Part shown: piece after piece, positions 1 to 8,344 of the stretch | How the letters are laid out: each line of letters begins with the position of its first letter | How positions within the stretch are numbered: position 1 is the stretch's first letter | The notes under the pieces: generated by a model | What the model saw: only the letters and a program-made list of their open reading frames with translations | What the model was told of the DNA's origin: nothing | Databases searched by the model: none | Translations under genes and position numbers: made by a program | Source of the DNA: Anodontia alba | Lineage: Eukaryota > Mollusca > Bivalvia > Lucinida > Lucinidae | NCBI GenBank assembly: GCA_964016985.1 | Contig: OZ024831.1 | Coordinates: 78,098,263 to 78,162,262, forward strand | Direction of reading: 5' to 3' | Length of the DNA: 64,000 nucleotides

Positions 1-545
1 AAATGCCAAATGAAAAAGTTTTGTATATTCTAGATCAGGAGTAACAAGGATAATTACAGAATAATTTTGTTGCTTTCATTTGAGAAACATACATTGTAGG
101 TATTTGTTAGAATCACCTTGCTCAAAAGATTCTAACAAATATCCACAGCATGTAGTTTTATTGAGTAATAAGAAAAAATTGTCCTGAAATTAACCTCATT
201 ATTCCTACTTGTTTGAAGCCAGGATGGAAAGGTCCATTATATTTACTTGTAGATACTGGGTAAAAATAAATTTGCAATTTCAATGTAGACTTATCCTTTG
301 GCTGCAAAAATATTGCAGTAAACAGCATTTTATCACACACTGTTTAACATACTCGTAGCTCTAGATAATGGGAGTATTTATATTTTTATTACATGTATAT
401 CTCCACTAATGGATGTGGTTATTCATTAAAAGTACCTCACCAAGGCAGTTCTAATATGTACCCACAGCATATTTTTAGTGGAGAAATACATGTACAAAAA
501 TATTCTTATTGTAACAGGAACATCAACTGAGGCCAGTGATAGTAT
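1..545. other. AT-rich sequence without a gene
   Basis: No coding signal is visible on either strand. Two degenerate inverted repeats stand out. One is near 105-143, where TTGTTAGAATC faces GATTCTAACAA. The other is near 428-470, where the half motif GGCAGTTCTAATATGTACCC resembles the right arm of the hairpin family seen at 37.1 and 52.2 kb. This is probably old MITE sequence downstream of the pseudogene that ends at 546. Confidence 0.4.
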
Positions 546-745
546 TCAGACAGTTTTCTTTCCCTTTTTGGTTGGTTCGCCACTATGAAATTTGGGTACA
601 CATCTAGGACAGTACCATACAGTTTTTTCACCGGGTTTTTTCTTGATACCAACACACTGAGTGGAACCATTCAATAGCACAATTTTCATTATGACAAGCA
701 ATCATGTCTCCTTCCTCAGGCTCTTTACAAATGCACCGTCTCCTC
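546..745 (-). pseudogene. C-terminal PHD finger of the same gene
   Basis: The reading is RRRCICKEPEEGDMIACHNE and NCAIEWFHSVC in one frame. After a shift near 653 it continues VGIKKKPGEKTVWYCPRC and ends in a lysine-rich tail with TGA at 546-548. The Cys/His order C-x-C, C, C, H-x2-C, C-x2-C is a C4HC3 PHD finger, a fold that usually reads histone H3 tails. A further shift near 735 separates it from the nuclease. The PHD at the protein end is typical of this family. Confidence 0.7.
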
Positions 746-759
746 ATTTGTGGCTGATA

Positions 760-1716
760 TATTTGAAGAAGATAGAATATGAGTGTTGGTTTGTTTCAAG
801 ACTGAAGCTTTCTTATCTGTAGATCCTTGTACAGGCACATTTTTGGCTGAGTGCGAGTAAAATTTCCCAGCTAATTCTGGCAGAAGTTTATCCTCGAAGA
901 AGGACTTAGCAAGTGCTGATGTATTTTCCCAAAACACACTATCAGGCTCTATGCATTCTATATGGATATCTTTCTCTGTCCACACGATAAAATCACAAAA
1001 TTCTTTCTTACATGAGAAAGTCTGACACTGCATTTGATAATAGTACTGATGGTCTGTATTTAAACGTTTTATTCCATCTTCAGCAGTTTGAATGCAGAAA
1101 GATTTATCCACAATGTTGTCAATAGTCTCTTGTTTGAAACAGTAGGGGCATTTAATCTCATAACAACCATCCCCATAACAGTCACATGAGACTAATCCAT
1201 CAGGAGAGGCACCAATAAAGGGAAAGTCTTCACAAATGACAACTCCAACAGTAGAAAACTGTAAATTGTCATGACCATCAGCTGTTTTCTGAGCAATGTA
1301 TTGTTGTCTAGCAATGTTCTCATGATCACAGCCCCACTTTGTTGCGGCATTTGTAAATTTAAACTGTTCAGGGTAGCAAATTTATTTAATTAAACTTTGT
1401 GATGGTTTCTCCTTGTTAGTCTTAGAAACAGTTTTGAGCTTTGAGGCTGTTATACGGCCGGCTCTAAACCTGAACCAAGTTTTGCTATCGGACTGATTTC
1501 TGGTAGCCTCCTCAACAGACTTTATTTGTCCAGGAGTCGCACTAATCTGAATATTTTGACAATGTTGTAATAATGTTGTATAATCTATTTTTCACATTCT
1601 TCCTGATAGAGTTCAGTTAAAAGTGGTGGAAATTCTAACTGCATGGCTTTTGGGACATACATGTCCCAAAATAGTGTGATTAATTGTAAAATAGCTGGAC
1701 TGGAGTCACATTGGCT
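760..1716 (-). pseudogene. YqaJ / lambda-exonuclease-like nuclease module
   Basis: From 1716 downward one reads SSPAILQLITLFWDMYVPKA. After a one-base loss near 1588 come TWFRFRAGRITASKLKTV, WGCDHENIARQQYI, FPFIGASPDGLVSCDC, YEIKCPYC and HQYYYQMQCQTF. The order E (in DHEN), D (in SPDG) and E-x-K (EIK) fits the catalytic set of YqaJ-type PD-(D/E)XK exonucleases. A TAA at 1382-1384 falls in SLIK*ICYPEQF and looks like AAA to TAA. Apart from it, the frame is open from about 1590 to 760. The module would degrade or process DNA ends if intact, but this copy cannot be translated in full. Confidence 0.75.
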
Positions 1717-1739
1717 TTATTCAAAAAAAAAAAAAAAAC

Positions 1740-2142
1740 TTCTGAAGCTCTTAGTCTGTAGGAGCTGATGCATCTGATTGCTTGTTTACAGCATTTTGCA
1801 GCGGTAAAGGGACAGGCGTTTCAGGTGACTGTAGCTGTTTGATTTTTTGTCCAGCTGTTTCTTCTTAGATTTAACAGAAGTGAAGTCAATGTCACTAACA
1901 GGAGAATAACTGACACAACTTTTACTGGCAGGAAGTAACCAGTAGGCTTTTTCCTGAGTCACTGTTTTGCTTTCTCTAATGCGTATTGCAGCATCTATCT
2001 TAAACATAAGTGTCCCCACATGTGTACAGGCTTCACCTAATCCTGCCGTACAAGTGCAGTGTGCTGACAATACTATTCCATCTTCTTGTGAAATTATCCA
2101 TGGCTGTGGTGGTTTGTCGGATAACTTCTGGGAGTGCATCAC
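1740..2142 (-). pseudogene. SWIM zinc-finger module, start of exon 2
   Basis: Reads VMHSQKLSDKPPQPW, then AHCTCTAGLGEACTHVGTL. This gives the SWIM pattern C-x-C-xn-C-x-H (CTC...CTH), a zinc-binding fold used for DNA or protein contacts. It begins right after a good 3' splice site. After about 100 residues the frame shifts in an A6 run near 1845. The correct frame then reads through SPETPVPLPLQNAVNKQSDA to a TAA at 1751-1753. SWIM and nuclease modules lie in one exon, separated by an expanded A16/T16 run. Confidence 0.7.
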
Positions 2143-2419
2143 CTGAAAAAAAAAATATAATATTCATAACTCTAGACAAGAAAGACTATTCGATGATACC
2201 TTGTAAATTTTTAGATTATTTCTTACTCTACCAAACAGGAGTTGACATCAGACCGCACAGCTCAACTACATGTAGAAAGGTTTCTCTGCCATCGTTTGGC
2301 ATTTTCGTTTCAGAAGTTGTTTTTTTTTTTTAATTGATTCATTGGTTAACAATTTGACCTCCTTATATGATTTGAAAAAATGTCATTTTTCGTATGACAA
2401 ATTGGGATATTTTTCTCAT

Positions 2420-2530
2420 TTATGGTCCATAGAGTTTTGGGGCTTTTTAGAACCGCCTCATTGAGGCGGTTCTAATAAACCACAAAATTGTTTTAATCAT
2501 AAATAAGAAAATTAAGGTATATCCCTGCAA
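2420..2530. repeat. Hairpin repeat, GAACCGCCTC / GAGGCGGTTC
   Basis: The centre (2447-2475) is a near-perfect palindrome: TTAGAACCGCCTCA facing TGAGGCGGTTCTAA. The flanks (tttatggtccat... and ...taatcataaa) extend the pairing imperfectly. The downstream part, with a CCCTGCAAACCCTACTTTT stretch, resembles the left arm of the MITE family at 37.0 and 52.1 kb. A second, damaged relative follows at 2690-2830. Confidence 0.7.
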
Positions 2531-3061
2531 ACCCTACTTTTCTCTACATAGAGCATGGTTTACAGGGGTCCTCACCGCATGAACATGTTTTAATTGAATC
2601 ATTATGTTAACACGCTGATGCAAAATTTGACCTCCTTATATGGTTCGAAAAATGTCATTTTTCGTTTGAAAAATTGGGATATTTTTCTCATTTATGGCTC
2701 ATAAAGTTTTGGATCTCGGCGTTTCTAATGAGTCACAAAAATTTATGTTTTAATCATAAGAAAATTAAGGTATACCCCTACAAACCCCACTTTGCTCTAT
2801 ATACAGAACAGGGTTAACAGGGGTCCTCACTGCACGAACATGTTAATGTAATGGATAACCTCATCTTGCATGCCATCATTCAAGGTGAAAGGGCAAGGAA
2901 AAGAGTTGATATTGTTTGCCCTCACAGTAATGGGCTTATAATAGGATCTGGCGCAACAATTTTCTGACTCCCAGCTATTCCCCATGGGAGGTAGTGTGGC
3001 ACAACTACGAATGACTAATGTATCATTTCTGTGAATGAAAAGAATGAAATCACATTTTATT

Positions 3062-3300
3062 TGGGACCTGGATAGCAAAGTTGTTAGCGCATTGCTTCTC
3101 ACCTCTGTAGCCTAGGTTCTAACACTGGCTTTGACGGGGTGGGGCTATAATACATGTACCAGTGGTGACCCCATCCATGACTGGTGGTTTCCTCCATCCT
3201 CCAACCCTAAGAAACACAAAACGCCAACACCCTCGCCTTCATGAGTATGCAAGTAAGTTCATTTGAGCTTTCTGTACAATTGAAGTAAAATAAAGTTTAT
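3062..3300 (+). repeat. tRNA-derived SINE remnant
   Basis: The sequence TAGCAAAGTTGTTAGCGC has the form of a pol III A box, and AGGTTCTAACAC about 40 bases on resembles a damaged B box. A non-tRNA tail (gtggtttcctccatcctcc) follows, ending near an AATAAA-like stretch. It is not a functional tRNA gene because no convincing acceptor stem is seen. Confidence 0.4.
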
Positions 3301-4094
3301 ACAATGTACATTTTCAGCAGGTTACTTATAGCCTGGGCTACAGACTATGACCAGTGATGTCACATCTTCGCCCTTAAATTTTAGCTGGGATACAATGCAG
3401 CTTCATGTGGCTAGTGACCATGACCAGGCTGCATGAATGTGCATGCTGATCTGAGCCTTTACCCAAATTATAAAACATATTCTCATGGAACAGCTCATAA
3501 ATATGACAGTTTTTAACAAATAATTCCCTAGAATCAGGTCATTTACTTATTTACACATTACTACTGTGCTTTCAACATCTTTAAGAAAGTCATTTTTGCT
3601 TGGTGCTTTACACAGATGAAATTAATTTGCAAACTTTTGTCATGATTTAATGCAAAACCATTTGTCGTAACTATCTATGCACAAAAAGTTTTATTCTAGT
3701 CATTGTTTTTTTGTTGTTTTTTTTTTTTTTTTTTTTTTGTTTGTTTTTTTTTTTTAATATATTTCAATTTTTCCCATAGTAAAAATGGATGTAAATTGTG
3801 CAGAAATCTGTTGGGTAGGTAACTTGAAGGCAGATTTTCAACAAGTTTCGCTTGTTCAATTTTTCTGAAATTTTCACAATATTGTTGTGAAACATCAATA
3901 ATTCAAATTCAGCAAAGAAAAGTAAATTTTCTTAGACAAAAATTCAAAAAAATCGCTTAACTATATTTTTTGGCCATAAATTTAATTTTGACTAATATTT
4001 GAGAACAAAACACTGAAACTGAAAAGACAACTGGTTTCTGATAAGATATGGTCAGTCAGAACAAAAACAAAATATTTTCATTTAAAATAAAACG

Positions 4095-4451
4095 CCAAGC
4101 AAAAAACGTCTTTCCAAATGATGTCGAAAGGACAGGCAGTTTCCTCCAAACACTCGGATCTTTAAATCGCCAATCCAGCCGCTTACAAACTGGACGTAGG
4201 CTTCTAGACTTTTCCATGCTCCCATTTGTTGTATTGTATAGAAACTGGTCGACAGCATAAGAATTAACGAGGTCCGGATACGTACATTTTGGCAAGTTTT
4301 CATAGTCAGTAGTCCATGCTTTGGTTGAATCGTTCAAATATGGATCAAAATTATCTATCAATTTCAATTTTTCTAGATATCTCTTTCTCGCGACTGGCTC
4401 CAGTTTATCTACATAACTTAAGCATTTATTTTTCAAAGCAGTTTCATCCAT
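4095..4451 (-). pseudogene. Exon 1 of the SWIM-YqaJ-PHD gene
   Basis: The exon opens with ATG at 4449-4451 (MDETALKNKCLSYVDKLEPV). About 50 residues on comes the family signature: a YPDLVNSY stretch in one frame, then MGAWKSLEAY and FVSGWIGDLK in the next. The two frames are joined by one extra base near 4229. The likely end of the exon is the codon for G in RRFLLG at 4095-4097, followed by a GT (4092-4093) that would splice in phase to the GTG ATG CAC of exon 2. The donor (GTTTTA) is weak, so the exact end is uncertain. I recognise the signature from uncharacterised invertebrate proteins with SWIM zinc fingers. No function is assigned to this module. Confidence 0.65.
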
Positions 4452-5674
4452 TACTTCTCACTAAAAATCTAAAAATCACCACGATTTGCTCGAACCCGGT
4501 TGTCCTCCAATATGGCGGCACCGGCGCTATTACACACAAAATGCTGACACGAATCGGTCTATTGGTGAAATACTGAAATATACAGGTCATTTACAGAGTT
4601 CAAATATCGTAATGAATGCGGTGAAAATTCAGCGCGTAAATGAAACGGAGTGGAAATTGTAAGCGCTGATAGTTGAGCGTATTCCAGGGTATGTTTTGGG
4701 AATATAATTATATGTAAATTTACATAAATACTTATTTAATTTAAAATTTGCTTTCTGTGCTTGACACAGTGCTTCAGTTTCAGCAGCAGACAGATTTATA
4801 TTGGTTTGTATGGAGTGGTGCCTTTAATCTGGTGTTTAGTTTGTTAAAATCAATCAAGTACTTTCGATGTCATGCTATGTCAAACACTAAACACAGAGGC
4901 CTCTGTGAATACCGGGACAAGTGATTCTCGATACAGGGACTTTGACAGCATCCTGTAACATCAGTAACAACTATCTTTTATCAATTATCTTTATTTTGTA
5001 GATTAAACTATTACCTTAATTCTGGTGTTTAAATGATTAAAATCGGTCAATTTTTGATGTTACGGAAATTTCTAGTGTATTATTTGGTTTTCATTTTAAA
5101 AGACAGGAATATTTTAGTTTAAATGGAGAATTTCAGCCTTTTAACAATTTAATAATATTTAAAATATGTTTGAACATTTTGAAAATTGTGTAAATATAAA
5201 ATGAAGATTCCTTTATGTAACTGACATACTACCGAATCCGTAGGGGATGTGTCCCGACAAAATATGAATCTGCGATTTTTTTTTGTATAGGCTACTCATC
5301 ATGAACGTTTAACAGTTCTCTTGAATAAACTATTTTATTTTGATACAATTAAATCCTATATGAAAGAATGCACGGACCGGTGAAGATACTAATTTCATCG
5401 TGACTGAGTCGGCTATAGATAACTCCATTTACATTTAAAAAGACCAAGAACGAAGCACGTACGTATACATTAATAGATAAATAAATAAAAAGATAAATAA
5501 AATAAGGTACAAGTTGCACCCTTTGCACCCTTTAATTGTTCATGTCTGCAACCTGACGCATAACAGAAGTCTTTTTGCCCCATAACTTTCACGTAAAAAT
5601 GACATTATTTTGAGTAAACCAGGATAGCCATTTGTAGCTCCAAATAGCATGTTTAATAAATCCATTAAATAATT
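4452..5674. other. Intergenic, no gene seen
   Basis: AT-rich sequence between the pseudogene start and PLE copy 1. Apart from the YY1-like motif near 4513 and a short AT-rich stretch at 5466-5507, I see no gene, tandem repeat or recognised element. Confidence 0.5.
4507..4519 (-). promoter_or_regulatory. Possible YY1-type promoter motif
   Basis: On the minus strand the sequence GCCGCCATATTGG lies about 60 bases upstream of the ATG at 4449-4451. It fits the YY1 motif (complement of AANATGGCGGC), which often lies just downstream of transcription starts. No TATA box is evident. The match to the motif is direct; promoter function is inference. Confidence 0.35.
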
Positions 5675-5727
5675 TGGTACAGTAAATCAACACCAACAGA
5701 AAAATAATCTTCATCATGTATTAACAT

Positions 5728-5788
5728 CAACGTTTCGCCATCACGGCTTCTTCAGGATGTAATAAACAATAGATATAGATGACGTCGC
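5728..5788 (-). ncRNA. Hammerhead-ribozyme-like motif, PLE copy 1
   Basis: On the minus strand GACGTC is followed 26 bases later by CTGAAGA, then AGCC-GTGAT-GGC, GAAA and CGTTG. CTGAnGA and GAAA are the conserved hammerhead core strings. AGCC/GGC would be a short stem II, and GACGT/ACGTT a possible stem III placed before a GTC cleavage site. Hammerhead motifs in Penelope-like elements are established in the literature. I do not see a convincing stem I here, so activity is uncertain. Confidence 0.4.
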
Positions 5789-5919
5789 GCATGTAAAGTG
5801 ATGCGATGCGCCACGCCAGCTACGTCACATAAGATATAGCGGCAATGTACAATAAAGCAACTTTATCCGGGGCACAGCAATTCCCACAGTACACAAGTAT
5901 GCGACAAGCGAAGACCAAG

Positions 5920-6275
5920 ATCAGCCTGCGCATCCGCGCAGCCAGATAAAAGTCACCACCGGCCGCATAAAGTATATATATGATCCCGGCCTTCTACAGA
6001 GCGCACAGCGAAGACCCAGATCAGCCCGCGCGGGTGCGCAAGCTGATCTGTGCCTTAGCAAAATTAACAAACAGCCGCGTAACGGATAAAATACCATAGG
6101 TCCAGGCACAGCAGACCTCCAGGAGGAAGTATTACCGGCCAGCAAAATAAAAGAATCAGGCTGCGCAACCATGCAGGCTGACCAGTTATTCAGCTGTTGG
6201 CAAGGATACCAAGATACCAATATGTAATATAGTATAGACCCAACCAGGCTGCGCTACCGCGCAGACTGAAAAGGC
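5920..6275 (-). repeat. Series of short GC hairpins in the PLE 3' region
   Basis: Four short palindromes of one type occur at about 5921-5948, 6020-6050, 6168-6190 and 6246-6272. Stems are of the form CTGCGC...GCGCAG. Three matching hairpins occur in copy 2 (61160-61186, 61244-61272, 61392-61420). They stand out against AT-rich surroundings and lie between the stop codon and the element end. Confidence 0.65.
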
Positions 6276-6428
6276 ATAGACACGGACCAGCATCCACGGG
6301 GCCAGCCGTACCCAGACGCAAAAGCAGACTAGCAAAACAAAATACTGGATCAATGTTGATGCAAGTTATTCCTATAGCGCATATTAAAAAAAATAGTATT
6401 AATAGGAACAAACAAATTGTACGCTAGT

Positions 6429-7788
6429 CTACTTAATAGTATAAAGAAGCTTTGAATTCATGCCTTTTGGATACAAAGTGTCAAGTTTATGAATCCAGTA
6501 AGTTTCCTTACAAAGACGATCCATCCCATTATAGACAACATCGATAGGAACAAATCTAAAATCGTCAACTGAATGAGAATCCGAGTTGAAATGTAAAGCG
6601 ACATTAGAAGCATAGCCTTGACCATCGTAAGTATTAATATCAAATCTATGACTATTCATACGTCTGGAAACTTGTTGATTTGTTTGACCAATGTATTGCA
6701 TGTTACAACGTTTACATTCTATCAGATAAATGACATTCTGAGACGTGCAACTTGTTGAAAACCGCATTTTGAAAGACGCTTGAGTGCTCCTACTGGTAAA
6801 AACGTCAGTTTTAATAATATTTTTACAATGAGAGCATCGACGTCGGTCACATGTTTGAGAAAAATGATGAGTTTCATCAACGAAGGACGAGTGTACCAGG
6901 TAATCACGTAAATTCTTAGGTCGTTTAAACGCCAAAATAGGTTTATATAAGCGTGTACAGAATTAACGCTAGCACTCTGCGACAGCTGTAACAAGTCCCA
7001 GTATTTGTTTATAACCAGACATATGTTAGGCAAAGACGGGTTGTATTCAATGACAAAGGGGATAAAATTTTTATCTCCCGTTTTGATTGCTGTTTGCAAC
7101 GCCTCGTCCTGCGTTAATGAAGAAACATTACCCAGAGCCTCATCGACAATAGATGCAGGATAATTTCTCTCAAGAAAAAAATCGCGCAGTTGAAGAATAC
7201 TTTCTTCGAATTTTTTGTCATTAGAAATAATTCTTCTATATCTTTTACCTTGACTATAGGGAATGCCATTTTTGCACGATTTATGGTGACAAGATGAGTA
7301 TTCAACATATTTGTGAACATTTGTGGACTTCACGTATACATTAGTAACAAATTCCAGGTTTTCGGACTTGGAAACAGTAACATCAAGAAAGTTTACAGTC
7401 TTTGTGGAAATGTTATATGTAAATTTGATTGATGGATGAAAAGAATTAAGAGCATCTATGAAACTATGTAAGCTTTCTATGGAATGATCCCATACCATAA
7501 AAATGTCATCCAAAAATCTCAACCATATACTTGGTGCAAGAGATCTACTTTTGAGAAAGTCCTGTTCAAGTTTACCCATAAATAACGACGCATACGCGGG
7601 AGCCATAGTACTACCCATAGCAGTACCCAGTTTCTGGAGGTAATTGTCATTATTGAACTGAAAGTGATTATTTTCAAGAACGAGTCGGATTAAACTAAGA
7701 ATACATTCAACAGGCAATTGATTTCTGGTATAAGTATCACTAGTAAGAAAACGCCTGCAAGCATCTAGACCATTATTTTTTTTTTTGT
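6429..7788 (-). pseudogene. PLE reverse transcriptase + GIY-YIG endonuclease
   Basis: The RT part reads NGLDACRRFLTSD, then GTAMGSTMAPAYASLFMG and FLDDIFMVWDHS. Both aspartates of the catalytic box are kept. Next come the linker, a Cys cluster (CDRRRCSHCKN) and the endonuclease VIYLIECKRCNMQYIGQT with the C-terminal catalytic region KETYWIHKLDTLYPKG; stop at 6429-6431. One lesion separates the RT frame from the GIY-YIG frame near 6950: the stretch is CTTATATAAACC here and CTTATAAACC in copy 2, a 2-base TA gain. The RT N-terminus is missing. Domain order is that of EN-containing Penelope-like elements. Confidence 0.85.
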
Positions 7789-7866
7789 TCACGACAAGCC
7801 CGTCAAATACGTCCTTAACAGTTTGGGGCGTATAGATGTCAAGATTGTCATAGACAAAAAAAAATA
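7787..7866 (-). mobile_element. Inverted LINE fragment fused to PLE copy 1
   Basis: Read on the minus strand this ~78-base piece encodes DNLDIYTPQTVKDVFDGLVV. The LINE at 8675-8745 on the plus strand encodes DYLDIYTPKTVQDVFDGLVV, with nearly identical bases. The piece joins the PLE RT through an A-rich tract at 7775-7787. It is the N-terminus of a long open frame that runs into the PLE, but this fusion is a junction product and not a natural protein start. Confidence 0.75.
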
Positions 7867-8189
7867 TTTTTTTTAATAAATCCATTCAAATTTCTCTAAT
7901 CCAATGAATCCGTTGTAAACTGCCTCTGTAGAAAACACAAATCAAATGACTTTACCCTTAACTGCGGCAAACCGGAAGTTCCGACCCCACTCCCCCGCCC
8001 CACATTTTGAAATCTCGCTCGAATTCTCGCGAGATTTCATTAATGCACACATCGTGAATGTCTTGAGCTACACCATACGAAAGGCAGGGCCTAATTCTCT
8101 ACTTACGATACTTTCAACCTTCCCTAGAAGAGTATCCATTCACTGCTGTTCCAATCACTGCTATGTGCACAGAAATAGTTAATCAACCA

Positions 8190-8263
8190 TTAGTCTCAGC
8201 TGGGCTCGAACCGGCAACCTTCAACATCACAGTCAAATTCTCTAACCACTTGGCTATAGGACC
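8190..8263 (-). repeat. tRNA-like sequence, probable SINE head
   Basis: Minus strand: GGTCCTATAGCCAAGTGGTT then GGTTGCCGGTTCGAGCCC. The A box (TAGCCAAGTGG) and B box (GGTTCGAGCCC) are strong, and the length (74) is tRNA-sized. The acceptor arm pairs in about five of seven positions and the anticodon arm is weak. It is more likely a SINE or tRNA pseudogene than a functional tRNA. Confidence 0.5.
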
Positions 8264-8344
8264 TTACCTTGAAGTTTTATAACGAAGTTTGTTAAAATTG
8301 TTAATTTCTGTTGAAACGATATTTGCTTTGATGGTATAATACTA

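Larger units (their letters stand above)
2143..4094 (-). other. Intron of the SWIM-YqaJ-PHD gene
   Basis: The acceptor is clear: a pyrimidine run followed by CAG at 2143-2145, directly before exon 2. The intron carries two related hairpin repeats (2420-2530 and 2690-2830), a tRNA-like SINE head (3062-3140) with its tail to about 3300, and a T-rich run at 3705-3757. The 3569-4135 part, crossing into exon 1, is repeated at 21227-21790. Confidence 0.6.
546..4451 (-). pseudogene. SWIM zinc finger / YqaJ-nuclease / PHD-finger gene, decayed
   Basis: Two exons on the minus strand together encode four modules in order: an N-terminal region, a SWIM zinc finger, a YqaJ-like (lambda-exonuclease fold) nuclease and a C-terminal PHD finger. 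This architecture is common in uncharacterised multi-copy proteins of molluscs and cnidarians. YqaJ nucleases belong to the PD-(D/E)XK group. The nuclease acidic residues are still readable, but the frame is broken: extra base near 4229, frameshift in an A/T run near 1845, TAA at 1751-1753, expanded A16 run (1723-1738), TAA at 1717-1719, frameshift near 1588, TAA at 1382-1384, and shifts near 735 and 653. The intron argues against a processed copy. The original function is unknown. A domesticated or transposon-borne nuclease is inference. Confidence 0.75.
5675..7788 (-). mobile_element. Penelope-like retroelement copy 1, 5'-truncated
   Basis: The element runs minus strand from its truncated 5' side (about 7788) to about 5675. 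That end is defined by loss of similarity to copy 2, whose matching end is near 61750. It holds an RT, a Cys motif and a GIY-YIG endonuclease, then a ~750-base 3' region with repeated short hairpins and a hammerhead-like motif. Compared with copy 2 it lacks the RT start (region around DVSSLYTNIPHND). That part is replaced by an A-rich junction and an inverted LINE fragment. PLEs move by target-primed reverse transcription and are often 5'-truncated. Confidence 0.85.

Noticed and set aside
760..1716. Viral origin for the YqaJ nuclease
   Set aside because: YqaJ domains are named after phage recombinases, but the intron, SWIM and PHD modules show a eukaryotic gene or transposon.
4048..4576. Plus-strand open frames at 4048-4260 and 4316-4576
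   Set aside because: Antisense to exon 1 of the SWIM-YqaJ-PHD gene, which has real family motifs on the minus strand.
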